From: Amycolatopsis saalfeldensis | GTDB lineage: Bacteria; Actinomycetota; Actinomycetes; Mycobacteriales; Pseudonocardiaceae | Length of the DNA stretch: 64,000 nucleotides | Assembly (NCBI RefSeq): GCF_900110575.1 | Contig: NZ_FOEF01000005.1 | Span: 186,001-250,000, forward strand | Direction: 5' to 3' | Shown here: positions 56,855 to 64,000 of the stretch, in pieces | Layout of the letters: each line of letters begins with the position of its first letter | Numbering within the stretch: the stretch's first letter is position 1 | Position numbers and translations under genes: made by a program | Notes under the pieces: generated by a model | What the model was told of the DNA's origin: nothing | What the model saw: only the letters and a program-made list of their open reading frames with translations | The model's database searches: none

Positions 56855-57655
56855 GTGACGGTGACCGAAGGCCGCTGGACCTACCTGAGCGACATGGACG
56901 GCGTCCTGGTTCGCGAGGAGCACCTCGTGCCCAGGGCGGACGAGTTCCTCGCCGAGCTGCGGGACAACGGGATCAAGTTCCTGGTGCTGACCAACAATTC
57001 GATCTACACCCCGCGGGACCTGCGGGCGCGGCTCGAACGCACCGGGCTGGACATCCCCGAGGAGTCGATCTGGACCTCGGCGCTGGCCACCGCGAAGTTC
57101 CTGGACTCGCAGCGGCCGGGCGGCTCGGCGTTCGTGATCGGCGAGGCCGGCCTGACCACGGCGTTGCACGAGGTCGGTTACGTGCTGACCGACCGCGACC
57201 CGGACTACGTGGTGCTGGGCGAGACCCGCACGTACAGCTTCAGCGCGATCACCCGCGCCATCCGGCTGATCGAGGGCGGCGCGAAGTTCATCGCCACCAA
57301 CCCGGACGCGACCGGCCCGAGCGTCGACGGCTCGATGCCCGCCACCGGCTCCGTCGCGGCGCTGATCGAGAAGGCCACCGGGCGTTCGCCGTACTACGTC
57401 GGCAAGCCGAACCCGTTGATGATGCGTTCGGCGCTGCGGCGCCTCGGCGCGCACTCGGAGTCGACGCTGATGATCGGCGACCGGATGGACACGGACGTCC
57501 ACTCGGGCATCGAGGCGGGGCTGCAGACGATCCTGGTGCTCACCGGCATCTCCACTCCGGAGTCGGCCGAGCGCTATCCGTACCGGCCCACGATGGTGAT
57601 CGACTCGGTGGCCGACCTGATCGGGCGAACCATGGACCCGTTCGGCGAAGGCTGA
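56855..57655 (+). CDS. HAD-IIA family phosphatase (NagD-like)
   Basis: A 266-residue cytoplasmic phosphatase. HAD motifs: DMDGVL (nucleophile Asp), LTNNS, the Lys in YVGKPNP and GDRMDTD, with a C2 cap between motifs II and III, as in NagD and AraL. Substrates in the family are sugar and nucleotide monophosphates. GTG at 56855 follows ACGAGGACG; upstream in-frame starts lack a ribosome site. It is followed 37 bases later by a metallophosphoesterase. Confidence 0.92.
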   Translation: MTVTEGRWTYLSDMDGVLVREEHLVPRADEFLAELRDNGIKFLVLTNNSIYTPRDLRARLERTGLDIPEESIWTSALATAKFLDSQRPGGSAFVIGEAGLTTALHEVGYVLTDRDPDYVVLGETRTYSFSAITRAIRLIEGGAKFIATNPDATGPSVDGSMPATGSVAALIEKATGRSPYYVGKPNPLMMRSALRRLGAHSESTLMIGDRMDTDVHSGIEAGLQTILVLTGISTPESAERYPYRPTMVIDSVADLIGRTMDPFGEG

Positions 57656-57692
57656 CCGACACCGGCCCGGGAGCGGGGCATATCGTCGAACG

Positions 57693-58487
57693 ATGAGCGT
57701 GTATGTGGTGGGCGACGTCCACGGGCACCGTGATGCCCTGGCCGACGCGCTCCGCGCCGAGGGCCTCGTCGACGACGAGGGCAACTGGGCCGGTGCGGAG
57801 GACCAGCTGTGGTTCCTGGGGGACTTCGTGGACCGCGGCCCCGACGGCGTCGGCGTGATCGACCTCGTCCGCGAGCTGCACGGGCAGGCGCCCGAGGCGG
57901 GCGGCTCGGTGCAGATGCTGCTGGGCAACCACGAAATCCTGCTGCTGGGCATGTACCACTTCGGCGACCGGCAGGTGCCGTCCGACTTCGGGCCGCGCAG
58001 TTTCGCGCGCAGCTGGGAGATCAACGGCGGCCTGCTGTCCGATCAGGACCGGCTGACCCCGGAGCACATCGAGTGGCTGAGCGAGCGCCCGCTCGTCGCG
58101 CTCGCCGACGAACACCTGCTGCTGCACTCGGACACCCTCGAATACCTCGACTGGGGCGAGGACATCGAGGCGATCAACACCTCCGCGCAGGAGATCCTGT
58201 CCGGCAGCGACATCGAGTCCTGGTGGGAGGTGTGGCGCCGGATGACCACGCGCTACGCCTTCCGCGGCCCGGCCGGCGAGGAGAACGCGCAGAAGCTGCT
58301 GGACGCACTGGGCGGCGAGCGGATCGTGCACGGGCACAGCGTGATCGCCGACCAGCTGGGCATCCACCCGGCGCAGATCGAGCGCCCGTACCTCTACGCC
58401 GGCGGCAAAGCGCTCGGCATCGACGGCGGCCTGTTCGTCGGCGGCCCGTGCCTGGTGGTGAAGCTGCCGTTCGAGCCGGAGGACTAG
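57693..58487 (+). CDS. Metallophosphoesterase (PPP-type)
   Basis: A 264-residue cytoplasmic phosphoesterase with GDVHGH, GDFVDRGP, GNHE and the later HGHS metal-binding motifs of the calcineurin-like PPP group (related to bacterial ApaH/PrpE). It binds two metal ions and may hydrolyse phosphoproteins or dinucleotides; the substrate is unknown. Its stop (TAG) and that of the convergent YccF gene share the palindrome CTAG. Confidence 0.92.
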   Translation: MSVYVVGDVHGHRDALADALRAEGLVDDEGNWAGAEDQLWFLGDFVDRGPDGVGVIDLVRELHGQAPEAGGSVQMLLGNHEILLLGMYHFGDRQVPSDFGPRSFARSWEINGGLLSDQDRLTPEHIEWLSERPLVALADEHLLLHSDTLEYLDWGEDIEAINTSAQEILSGSDIESWWEVWRRMTTRYAFRGPAGEENAQKLLDALGGERIVHGHSVIADQLGIHPAQIERPYLYAGGKALGIDGGLFVGGPCLVVKLPFEPED

Positions 58488-58858
58488 GGCAGGTCCACGA
58501 TCTCCTTGCCCAGCGGCATGAGCGAGACCGGGACGAGCTTGAAGTTCGCCAGGCCCAGCGGGATGCCGATGATGGTGACGCACAGCGCCACCCCGGTCAG
58601 GATGTGCCCGATCGCGAGCCACAGCCCGGCGAAGATGAACCAGATGACGTTGCCGAGGGCTGAGCCGACCCCGGCGTCGCGCCGGTCGACCACCGTCCGC
58701 CCGAACGGCCACAGCGCGTAGTTCGCGATCCGGAACGACGCGAGGCCGAACGGGATCGTGATGATCAGAATGCAGCAGACGACGCCCGCGAGCAGATAGC
58801 CCAGCGCCATCCAGAAGCCGCAGAGCACGAGCCAGATGATGTTCAGCAGCAGACGCAT
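58484..58858 (-). CDS. YccF-domain membrane protein
   Basis: A 124-residue protein with two YccF repeats, each a NIIWLVLCGFWMALGYLLAG or NVIWFIFAGLWLAIGHILTG hydrophobic segment followed by a TIPFGLASFRIANYALWPFG or GIPLGLANFKLVPVSLMPLG amphipathic motif. About four membrane segments. Function unknown. ATG at 58858 overlaps the PhzF stop by one base (TGATG), so the two are coupled. Confidence 0.92.
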   Translation of the reverse strand: MRLLLNIIWLVLCGFWMALGYLLAGVVCCILIITIPFGLASFRIANYALWPFGRTVVDRRDAGVGSALGNVIWFIFAGLWLAIGHILTGVALCVTIIGIPLGLANFKLVPVSLMPLGKEIVDLP

Positions 58859-59610
58859 CAGACGTGCAGCTCCCCGCTCACGATGGTGACGGCCTGACCG
58901 CGCAGGACCACGCGGTCGCCCTTCAGCTCGGTTCTGACGATCCCGCCCCGCGCCGAGGCCTGCTCGCCGATGAGTTCGGTACGTCCGGTCCGCCCGGCCC
59001 AGTACGGCGCGAGCGTGCAGTGCGCGGACCCGGTGACGGGATCCTCGTCCACCCCGACGCCGGGCCCGAAGAACCGGCTGACGAAGTCGGTGCGGTCGCC
59101 CTCGGCGGTGATCACGAGCCGGCCCTTCCAAAGGGCGCGCAGGGCGTTGAGGTCGGGTTCGGCGTTCCGCACGGCGTCGGCGTCTTCCAGCACGGCGAAC
59201 AGGTTCTCGTGCCCGCGCCCGGTGAAGGTGATCTTGGTGCCGGGCAAGATGTTCTGGAGGTCGTCGCCGGTTTCCCGGGGCGGATCGGCGGGGAAGTCCA
59301 GCTCGACCCAGCCGTCCCGGCCCTCGCAGGTGAGGATGCCGCTGCGAGTGTCGAACCGTTGAACGCCGCCGAGCACATGGGTGGTGGCAACGGTGGCATG
59401 CCCACAGAGGTCGACCTCCGCCGTGGGCGTGAACCACCGGAGCGACTTGGGCTCACCCCGCCCCACCACGAACGCCGTTTCGGAATGCTTCATCTCAGCG
59501 GCCACGGCCTGCATCCACCGCGCATCGGCAGGCTCGTCGAGGACGACGACCCCAGCCGGATTCCCGGCGAAGGCCCGATCAGTGAAGGCGTCGACGAGAT
59601 AGAAACGCAT
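58858..59610 (-). CDS. PhzF-family epimerase/isomerase-like protein
   Basis: A 250-residue protein with the PhzF diaminopimelate-epimerase-like fold: YLVDAFTDRAFAGNPAGVV at the start, the acidic residue in KHSETAFV, CGHATVATTHVL, and EDPVTGSAHC near the end. Most members are stand-alone isomerases of unknown substrate; phenazine genes are absent here. ATG at 59610 gives the normal start; an ATG at 59622 adds four residues. Confidence 0.92.
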   Translation of the reverse strand: MRFYLVDAFTDRAFAGNPAGVVVLDEPADARWMQAVAAEMKHSETAFVVGRGEPKSLRWFTPTAEVDLCGHATVATTHVLGGVQRFDTRSGILTCEGRDGWVELDFPADPPRETGDDLQNILPGTKITFTGRGHENLFAVLEDADAVRNAEPDLNALRALWKGRLVITAEGDRTDFVSRFFGPGVGVDEDPVTGSAHCTLAPYWAGRTGRTELIGEQASARGGIVRTELKGDRVVLRGQAVTIVSGELHV

Positions 59611-59749
59611 ACCGCCAAGCATGCCGGACGAATGCCGGCCGCCACATCGGGGAAGGCCCCTGATGTTCGGGTCAGGGGTTGCTTGGTGTCGCCTTGTTGG
59701 GTTGCGGTTGCGCTGGTGCCGGGTGTGCTGCCTTGTCGGGTGCTGGGCT

Positions 59750-60365
59750 TGCGGTGGTGCTTCGCGGTGTCGGGTCGTTCAGTCTTGTCGGCTGCTGTGG
59801 TGGTGCTTCCGCCGTCGGGCCGCTGCCTTGTTCGGGTCGGACGTCCCCGGCGCTGGGTTGTCGGCTTGTCGACTTGTTGGGGCGGGGCTGGCGCGGTACT
59901 TCCCGGTGCAGGGCCGCGCCGCCTCGTCGATTGCTGAGGGCCGAGGGGCGCGGTGATGCTGCCTGGTTTTGCGCTTGTACTGCCCGTGTCGGCTGCTGGG
60001 GTCCGGGCCGCGGTGGTGTTTGAGGGTGTTGGGCCGTGCCGCGATGTCGGTTGCTCGGGCCGGGGCTGCGGTGGGTGCTTCACGGTGGCGGGCTGTGTTG
60101 CTCGGGTCGGTTGCTGGGGTCGCGGTGGTGCTTGACGGTGTCGGGCTGTGTTGCTCGTGTTGGTTGCTCGTGTCGGTTGCTGGGGTCGCGGTGGTGCTTA
60201 ACGGTGTTGGGCCGTGCTGCCCGTGTTGGTTGCTCGGGTCGGGGCTGCGGTGGTGCTTGAGGATGTTGGGTTGTGCTGCCCGTGTCGGCTGCTGGGGTCG
60301 GGGCTGCGGTGGGTGCTTGACGGTGGCGGGCTGCGCTGCCGTGTCGGCCGCTGGGGTCAGACTGC
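59750..60365. repeat. GT-rich degenerate tandem repeats (about 59-bp period)
   Basis: The stretch 59611-60640 contains no convincing gene. Units beginning GGTG(G)GTGCTT followed by a CGGTGTCGGGCTGTG-like segment and a GTCGG(T/C)TGCTGGGG segment start at about 60012, 60070, 60124, 60190, 60249 and 60308, with weaker copies near 59753 and 59800. The plus strand is depleted in A and rich in G and T. On the minus strand the repeats read as Pro/His/Arg-rich peptides in open frames, which I attribute to base composition. Confidence 0.8.
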
Positions 60366-60643
60366 TCCGGTACTTCCCGCTTTGCTGCCTGGTCCACCTG
60401 GGGCCTGGCGCCGGGCCGCGCCGCCTCGTTGATTGTCAGGGCCTGGCTGCCCTGTTGCCGGGCCGTGCGCCTGGCCTGGCAACAGGGCTGCCGTTGCGAT
60501 TCCCGCGGCCTGGCCGTTCTGCTGTGTCGACCGATGTCTGCCAGCTGGCTTGGGTTCGCCGTCCCGCGAAGCTCCCCGAGCGCTGGCTCACCCACCAGCT
60601 GTCCCGGCCTCGGAACAGCTGGTGGCCCGTCTCTTCCGCGCTG

Positions 60644-62095
60644 TCAGCCGCCGATCACCGGTGGGGTGATCTTCTCGCCGTCTGGGCCGCGTTCGGGTCG
60701 GACTTCGAAGACCTCGTCGGGGTCGACCTGGGTCGGGATCTTGTTCTTGTGTTCCTTGTCCTCTTCCTTCTTCTTGCCGGCGGCGTTGCCCGCGGCTCCG
60801 CCCGCGCCCGCTTTGCCGGCCTTGCCCGCGTTCGCCGCCGCAGTGCCCCCGCGTTCGAGCCGCTCGGCGGCGCCCTTGCCCGCACCGGCGCCCTTGCCGG
60901 GCTCTTCGACTTCGCCGGGCTTGTAACCGCCGCCGGACACGCGGCTGCCCGCGAACCCGCCACCGGACCGCCCGGTCCCGATCCCCGGCCGGCTGCGGGT
61001 GATGTCCCCGCCTCCGCTGCCGCCGCCCCCGGTCGGACCGCCCATCGCCAACGCGTCGGGGGTGACCCGGCCGAAGCCGCCGCCACCGCCGGGGCCGCGG
61101 AACCCGCCGCCACCCCCGGGCGGGCCACCCACGTTGCCTGCCCCGGTACTGGCACCGGACCCAGGCGTGTACGACGACCCAGCTCCGGTACCCACTCCGG
61201 GCTGCCCGCCACCCGGCTGCCCGCCCGCCGGGTTGTAACTGCTGCCCCCGGGCGCCCCGACACCGGAGCCGTGCGTGCCGATCCCGCCGCCGGGCTGGGC
61301 ACTGCTGATGTGCGTGCTGCTGTCCGGCGCCCCCGGCTGCGGGGGCGGCGCGTAGGTCGGCTGGGTGGTCGCGGTCCCGTGATAGGTGCTGTCCAGCCCC
61401 TGCATGACCTGCACGGCATGCTGATGCGCGGCGTCCGCCTGCTGCTGCTTGTCCGCGACGTTGTTCATGGTGAGCGCGCTGGCGACGGGATCGCCGTTGT
61501 TGAGCTGCGCGGTCGCTTTACTGATCTCGGCTTGCTGGTTGAAGCCAGTCGGCTCGGGCATGTTCTTCTGCGCGTAGTCCGCGGCCGCCGACTGCTGCGA
61601 GTACCGGTTCGACACGAGTTGCATCGCGTTGCCGGTCTGCTCGGTGTGGCTGGCGGTGCTCTGGAAGAACGAGTTGGCCTGCGAGGCCGCCCCTCCCTGC
61701 CAGGACGCGCCGGCCGTGTTCGCGGCGTCGCGGAAGGCGTTGGAGGCGTCGGCGAGCCAGTTGCCGTAAACGTTGGTGACCCGGCTGCGCTCGTTGATCT
61801 CTTGGAGGTTCAGGCCGTCGTGGACCATGTTGTAGAGATCCTCGTGCGGCTTGGCCGCGTAGTTCTCGTCCGGCGCGGGGGCGTCTCCGCGGGTGTTCTG
61901 ACCCTGGAGCAGCTGGTTGCCCTGAGTGACCGAGTAGGCGGAAGCCTCTTTCTGGGTCTCGCCGGTGATGCCCTTTTCGGCACTGGGCCGATCCTCCGAG
62001 CCGAAGCGCGCGGCGTTCTGCTGCAACCGCTGCTGCGTCTGCGCGTAGTAGTCCCCGGCGGACTGCTGATGCTCTGCCCGGTGTGAGTCACTCAT
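60644..62095 (-). CDS. ESX/PPE-like secreted protein with Gly/Pro-rich C-terminus
   Basis: A 483-residue protein. The first 240 residues are helical and Gln/Ala-rich with a SWQGGAAS (WxG-type) turn at about residue 137 and SNRYSQQSAAA, resembling the helical hairpin of WXG100/PPE-type VII secretion substrates. Residues about 250-420 are Gly/Pro/Ser-rich and disordered; the end is a charged segment (KKKEEDKEHKNKIPTQVDPDEVFEV). ATG at 62095 follows GAGGGGG. It follows two DUF3558 lipoprotein genes and a helical protein in one direction, which often accompany ESX genes. No ESX core ATPase is in the window. Confidence 0.72.
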   Translation of the reverse strand: MSDSHRAEHQQSAGDYYAQTQQRLQQNAARFGSEDRPSAEKGITGETQKEASAYSVTQGNQLLQGQNTRGDAPAPDENYAAKPHEDLYNMVHDGLNLQEINERSRVTNVYGNWLADASNAFRDAANTAGASWQGGAASQANSFFQSTASHTEQTGNAMQLVSNRYSQQSAAADYAQKNMPEPTGFNQQAEISKATAQLNNGDPVASALTMNNVADKQQQADAAHQHAVQVMQGLDSTYHGTATTQPTYAPPPQPGAPDSSTHISSAQPGGGIGTHGSGVGAPGGSSYNPAGGQPGGGQPGVGTGAGSSYTPGSGASTGAGNVGGPPGGGGGFRGPGGGGGFGRVTPDALAMGGPTGGGGSGGGDITRSRPGIGTGRSGGGFAGSRVSGGGYKPGEVEEPGKGAGAGKGAAERLERGGTAAANAGKAGKAGAGGAAGNAAGKKKEEDKEHKNKIPTQVDPDEVFEVRPERGPDGEKITPPVIGG

Positions 62096-62108
62096 GGCGT
62101 GGACCCCC

Positions 62109-62819
62109 TCAGGTGTTCTTCGGAAGCAGCGGTTCGAGTTTTTCGGCCAGGCTTTCGGCCGTTTTGCAGGCCTTGTCGGTGTCTGAGTTGACACTGACCG
62201 AAATCAGCGCGCGTGAGTTCGGCTTCACCTCGATGGCGATCGAACACTGGCCCTTGGCGCCGACGGGTTCGCGCTCTTCGACGGCGGCGCGAGGCCCGAC
62301 TGTGCCCGGGCTGGCTTGACTGGGATTGCTGATGTTGTCCTTGTAGCTTTGCCCGTCCTGCAGCGAGAGCCCGACGTCGAGGCTGTCCTCCGGTCCGGTC
62401 GGGGGCTTGGCGGAGTGGCAGCTTCGTTGTGGATCGGCGACAGTTGGAGCGGCCGGCTGCATCCCCTGACCGGCGAGCGCTTCATCGAGGGTCTTGCACG
62501 GATTCAGCGCGCCGAGGGGCGCGCCGGGATCGGCCGAGGATGCTGGTGTCAGCGGAGCGGAAGTGATGCTCGACGTCTGAGTCTGACCGCCGACACCGGT
62601 GTCGCATGCCGTCGGGAACGCTGCCGATCCCGTAACGGCGGCCATGATTCCGAGACGTCCGATGATCCTTGTCCGCCGATTGGATTGACGGAAGTAACTC
62701 GGTTCTCGCCCGTCGGGCCGTTGCTGCTCGAGCAGGCTGGAGGTAGGGCATTCGCTGGCGTCATTGCCTGGAGCTCTAGGTGTCGGCGGACCCAGAGTGA
62801 CAGAGTGCGAGCCTGACAC
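62109..62819 (-). CDS. DUF3558 lipoprotein with an unusual N-terminal extension
   Basis: The C-terminal 150 residues match DUF3558 (NPCKTLDEALAGQG, DPQRSCHSA, AIEVKPNSRALISVS, KACKTAESLAEKLEPLLP), and parallel the protein at 63010. A lipobox (FPTAC) lies well inside, near residue 70. The best start by ribosome site is GTG at 62819 (AGGAGGG), which puts about 50 polar residues before the signal segment; no start codon lies close to that segment except an ATG too near the lipobox. Either translation starts in an unusual way, a frameshift has occurred, or the N-terminus stays inside. It ends 13 bases before the ESX-like gene. Confidence 0.7.
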   Translation of the reverse strand: MSGSHSVTLGPPTPRAPGNDASECPTSSLLEQQRPDGREPSYFRQSNRRTRIIGRLGIMAAVTGSAAFPTACDTGVGGQTQTSSITSAPLTPASSADPGAPLGALNPCKTLDEALAGQGMQPAAPTVADPQRSCHSAKPPTGPEDSLDVGLSLQDGQSYKDNISNPSQASPGTVGPRAAVEEREPVGAKGQCSIAIEVKPNSRALISVSVNSDTDKACKTAESLAEKLEPLLPKNT

Positions 62820-63009
62820 GATGCCCTCCTGTGCGGCCAATGACCACCCAACGTGGTCTCTTGGCACTGTACTAGTGACGATCGGTGCATGTCAGCGGTT
62901 CGCCTGGTCTCACCTATATGTCGAGCGGACGGCCGCGAGGCCCCACGTGGTACGGGTCACGGCCAAACCCTTCGGGGGAAGCTGATCTCGTCGGCCTTGT
63001 TGGTGTGGC

Positions 63010-63564
63010 TCAGCCGTTTGGGAGCAGGGGTCCGACCTTGTCGGCGTACTTCTCCGCGAGGTTGCACGCGTTTGCGGTGTCTGAGCCTGAGCCGACGATC
63101 AGCAGGGCTCGTGATGAGGGTTTCACTTCGATATGCACCTCGCACTGGCCATCTGACCCGAGCGGGGTCGGTACCTCTATCGCTGCGCGCTTCTGTACGT
63201 GGCCGGTCTTGGCTTGGGCGGGATTGTCGACGTTCTCGTCGTAGCGTTGCCCTGCTTGCAGCGACAAGGCCACGTCGACGGCTGTCGGGTTGCCGGGTAT
63301 GACATTCTGCGAACGGCAGCTGTGCTGCGCGTCGGCTACTGTCGGGGTTGCGGCAGGAAACCCCTCTCCATTCAAAGTCTGGTCCAGAATGGTGCACGGA
63401 TTCACGCCGTCGAAAGGATTTGCGGAGGACGAGCTCGGAGTCGTGGACGCCGCCGGGGGAGTACTGACGGGGCTCGCACCACCGTTGACTCCGGTATCGC
63501 AGGCTGCGGTCAGGATTCCCGCCATTGCCACAACGGCCAAGGCTGTCGACGTGCGATAATTCAC
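63010..63564 (-). CDS. DUF3558 lipoprotein
   Basis: A 184-residue lipoprotein: signal and lipobox ILTAAC (Cys22), a Ser/Thr/Pro linker, then DUF3558 (NPCTILDQTLNGEGFP, DAQHSCRSQ, HIEVKPSSRALLIVG, NACNLAEKYADKVGPLLP). Paired Cys residues are conserved with the paralogue at 62109. DUF3558 proteins occur next to ESX genes in Pseudonocardiaceae and have no proven activity. GTG at 63564 overlaps the stop of the preceding gene by four bases (GTGA). Confidence 0.88.
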   Translation of the reverse strand: MNYRTSTALAVVAMAGILTAACDTGVNGGASPVSTPPAASTTPSSSSANPFDGVNPCTILDQTLNGEGFPAATPTVADAQHSCRSQNVIPGNPTAVDVALSLQAGQRYDENVDNPAQAKTGHVQKRAAIEVPTPLGSDGQCEVHIEVKPSSRALLIVGSGSDTANACNLAEKYADKVGPLLPNG

Positions 63565-64000
63565 GAGTTCTCGATTTTCCTGTTCATTTCAGCAAATGAG
63601 ATACTGTGGCTGTCGTCGGCCTGCTTGTAGTTTTTCAAGGCGATGTCCAACGCTTCGCGTGCCTGCTCGATCCCTTTGCGCATAAGGTCGATGTTCGGAA
63701 GCATCGATTCGGGATCGCCGTTAGCCACCTTGACGTTGAACTCCGCGACGCTATGGGCATACGTGCTTGACCCCATGGCTGCTTTGGAGGCAAGAATTCG
63801 CAGATCATCCGCCATTCGGGTGTAGCCTTGGAGAAAGAAGTCGCAGGCCTTTGCATAAGCCTGGTGGCCCTCTTCGTTGATGGCGAACCCTTGTCCTTCC
63901 GCGAGGGCCTTCAGATGGGCACCCTCGGTCTGCACCTGCTTCGCGGCAGCTGAGTCTGTCGGGCCGGCGAGTACGCCTGACAGGAAGTCCGAACCTGCCT
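63561..64000 (-). CDS. Helical ESX-associated protein, truncated by the window edge
   Basis: The frame is open from its stop at 63561 through position 64000, so the gene starts beyond the window; about 146 residues are visible. It is helical and contains DFLSGVLAGPTDSAAAKQVQTEGAHLKALAEGQ at the visible start, AYAKACDFFLQGYTRMADDLRILASKA, and LRKGIEQAREALDIALKNYKQAD-type coiled segments, like helical partners of ESX substrates. No signal peptide is seen in the visible part. Coupled to the DUF3558 gene by a four-base overlap. Confidence 0.7.
   Translation of the reverse strand, partial: AGSDFLSGVLAGPTDSAAAKQVQTEGAHLKALAEGQGFAINEEGHQAYAKACDFFLQGYTRMADDLRILASKAAMGSSTYAHSVAEFNVKVANGDPESMLPNIDLMRKGIEQAREALDIALKNYKQADDSHSISFAEMNRKIENS

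Noticed and set aside
58858-59610. Phenazine biosynthesis gene
   Set aside because: PhzF-fold proteins are mostly unrelated to phenazines and no other phz genes are present.
59969-62086. 705-codon plus-strand frame through the GT repeats and opposite the ESX-like gene
   Set aside because: Its sequence is made of Cys/Gly/Leu/Arg repeats in the minisatellite and mirror sequence of the ESX-like gene; no start signal and no known fold.

Overview
The window is high-GC DNA (many GTG and TTG starts, strong third-position G/C) and reads as a chromosomal segment of an actinomycete, most likely of the Pseudonocardiaceae (Amycolatopsis-like). Supporting signs are a lone groEL under CIRCE operators, an AfsR/SARP regulator, conservon signalling genes, an ESX-type secreted protein with DUF3558 lipoproteins, and a molybdenum-cofactor block in nearly the same order as Mycobacterium tuberculosis Rv0862c-Rv0869c (recalled, not searched). 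No rRNA, tRNA, CRISPR array, prophage or intact insertion sequence was seen.

Layout. 1-5.8 kb: phosphatidylserine decarboxylase (next gene beginning at the left edge), a small membrane protein, an ArsR regulator followed by a broken MFS gene carrying a palindromic DnaA-box-like insert, moeA, a truncated and an intact AIM24-family gene, and a cold-shock gene. 5.8-12.4 kb: a Pro/Gly-rich Ser/Thr kinase, CIRCE-groEL, two small membrane proteins, a secreted PheC-like cyclohexadienyl dehydratase and menC. 12.5-17.2 kb: a large AfsR-type regulator, then about 1.1 kb of G-rich minisatellite and gene debris, then a DUF4253 gene. 17.4-22 kb: a divergent TetR/DHA2-efflux pair with a well-defined promoter-operator, an XPB helicase and an LppU-like protein. 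22-30.4 kb: a solute-binding lipoprotein divergent from a nitrate-sensor-like (NIT) histidine kinase, cutC, a GAF-ANTAR regulator, a missed small ORF, an ShbA/SigD-type sigma factor and a secreted S53 protease.

30.5-37 kb: a benzoylformate-decarboxylase-like enzyme and an acyl-CoA dehydrogenase converge on a complete SsuABC/TauABC-like importer. 37.4-44.6 kb: a full conservon (NIT kinase, Roadblock, DUF742, GTPase) followed by a second Roadblock-DUF742 pair lacking kinase and GTPase. The importer's binding protein is divergent from the conservon kinase, repeating the arrangement seen at 22-26 kb; this recurrent binding-protein/NIT-kinase pairing is the most system-like feature of the window. 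44.6-56.8 kb: helicase-associated protein, a 60-residue protein, malic enzyme, moaC, a mog-moaE fusion, an Rpf-type transglycosylase with a perfect CRP site, moaD, moaA, a MarR regulator, an HTH-TOBE molybdenum regulator and modABC: a molybdate import and cofactor synthesis island. 56.8-59.6 kb: HAD phosphatase, metallophosphoesterase, YccF protein and PhzF protein. 59.7-60.6 kb: GT-rich tandem repeats. 60.6-64 kb: an ESX/PPE-like protein, two DUF3558 lipoproteins and a partial helical protein cut by the right edge.

Method limits: family names come from reading translated motifs and from memory, without database searches. Start codons were chosen from Shine-Dalgarno spacing, overlaps and expected family length. 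Promoters, operators, terminators and the riboswitch are pattern calls made by eye.
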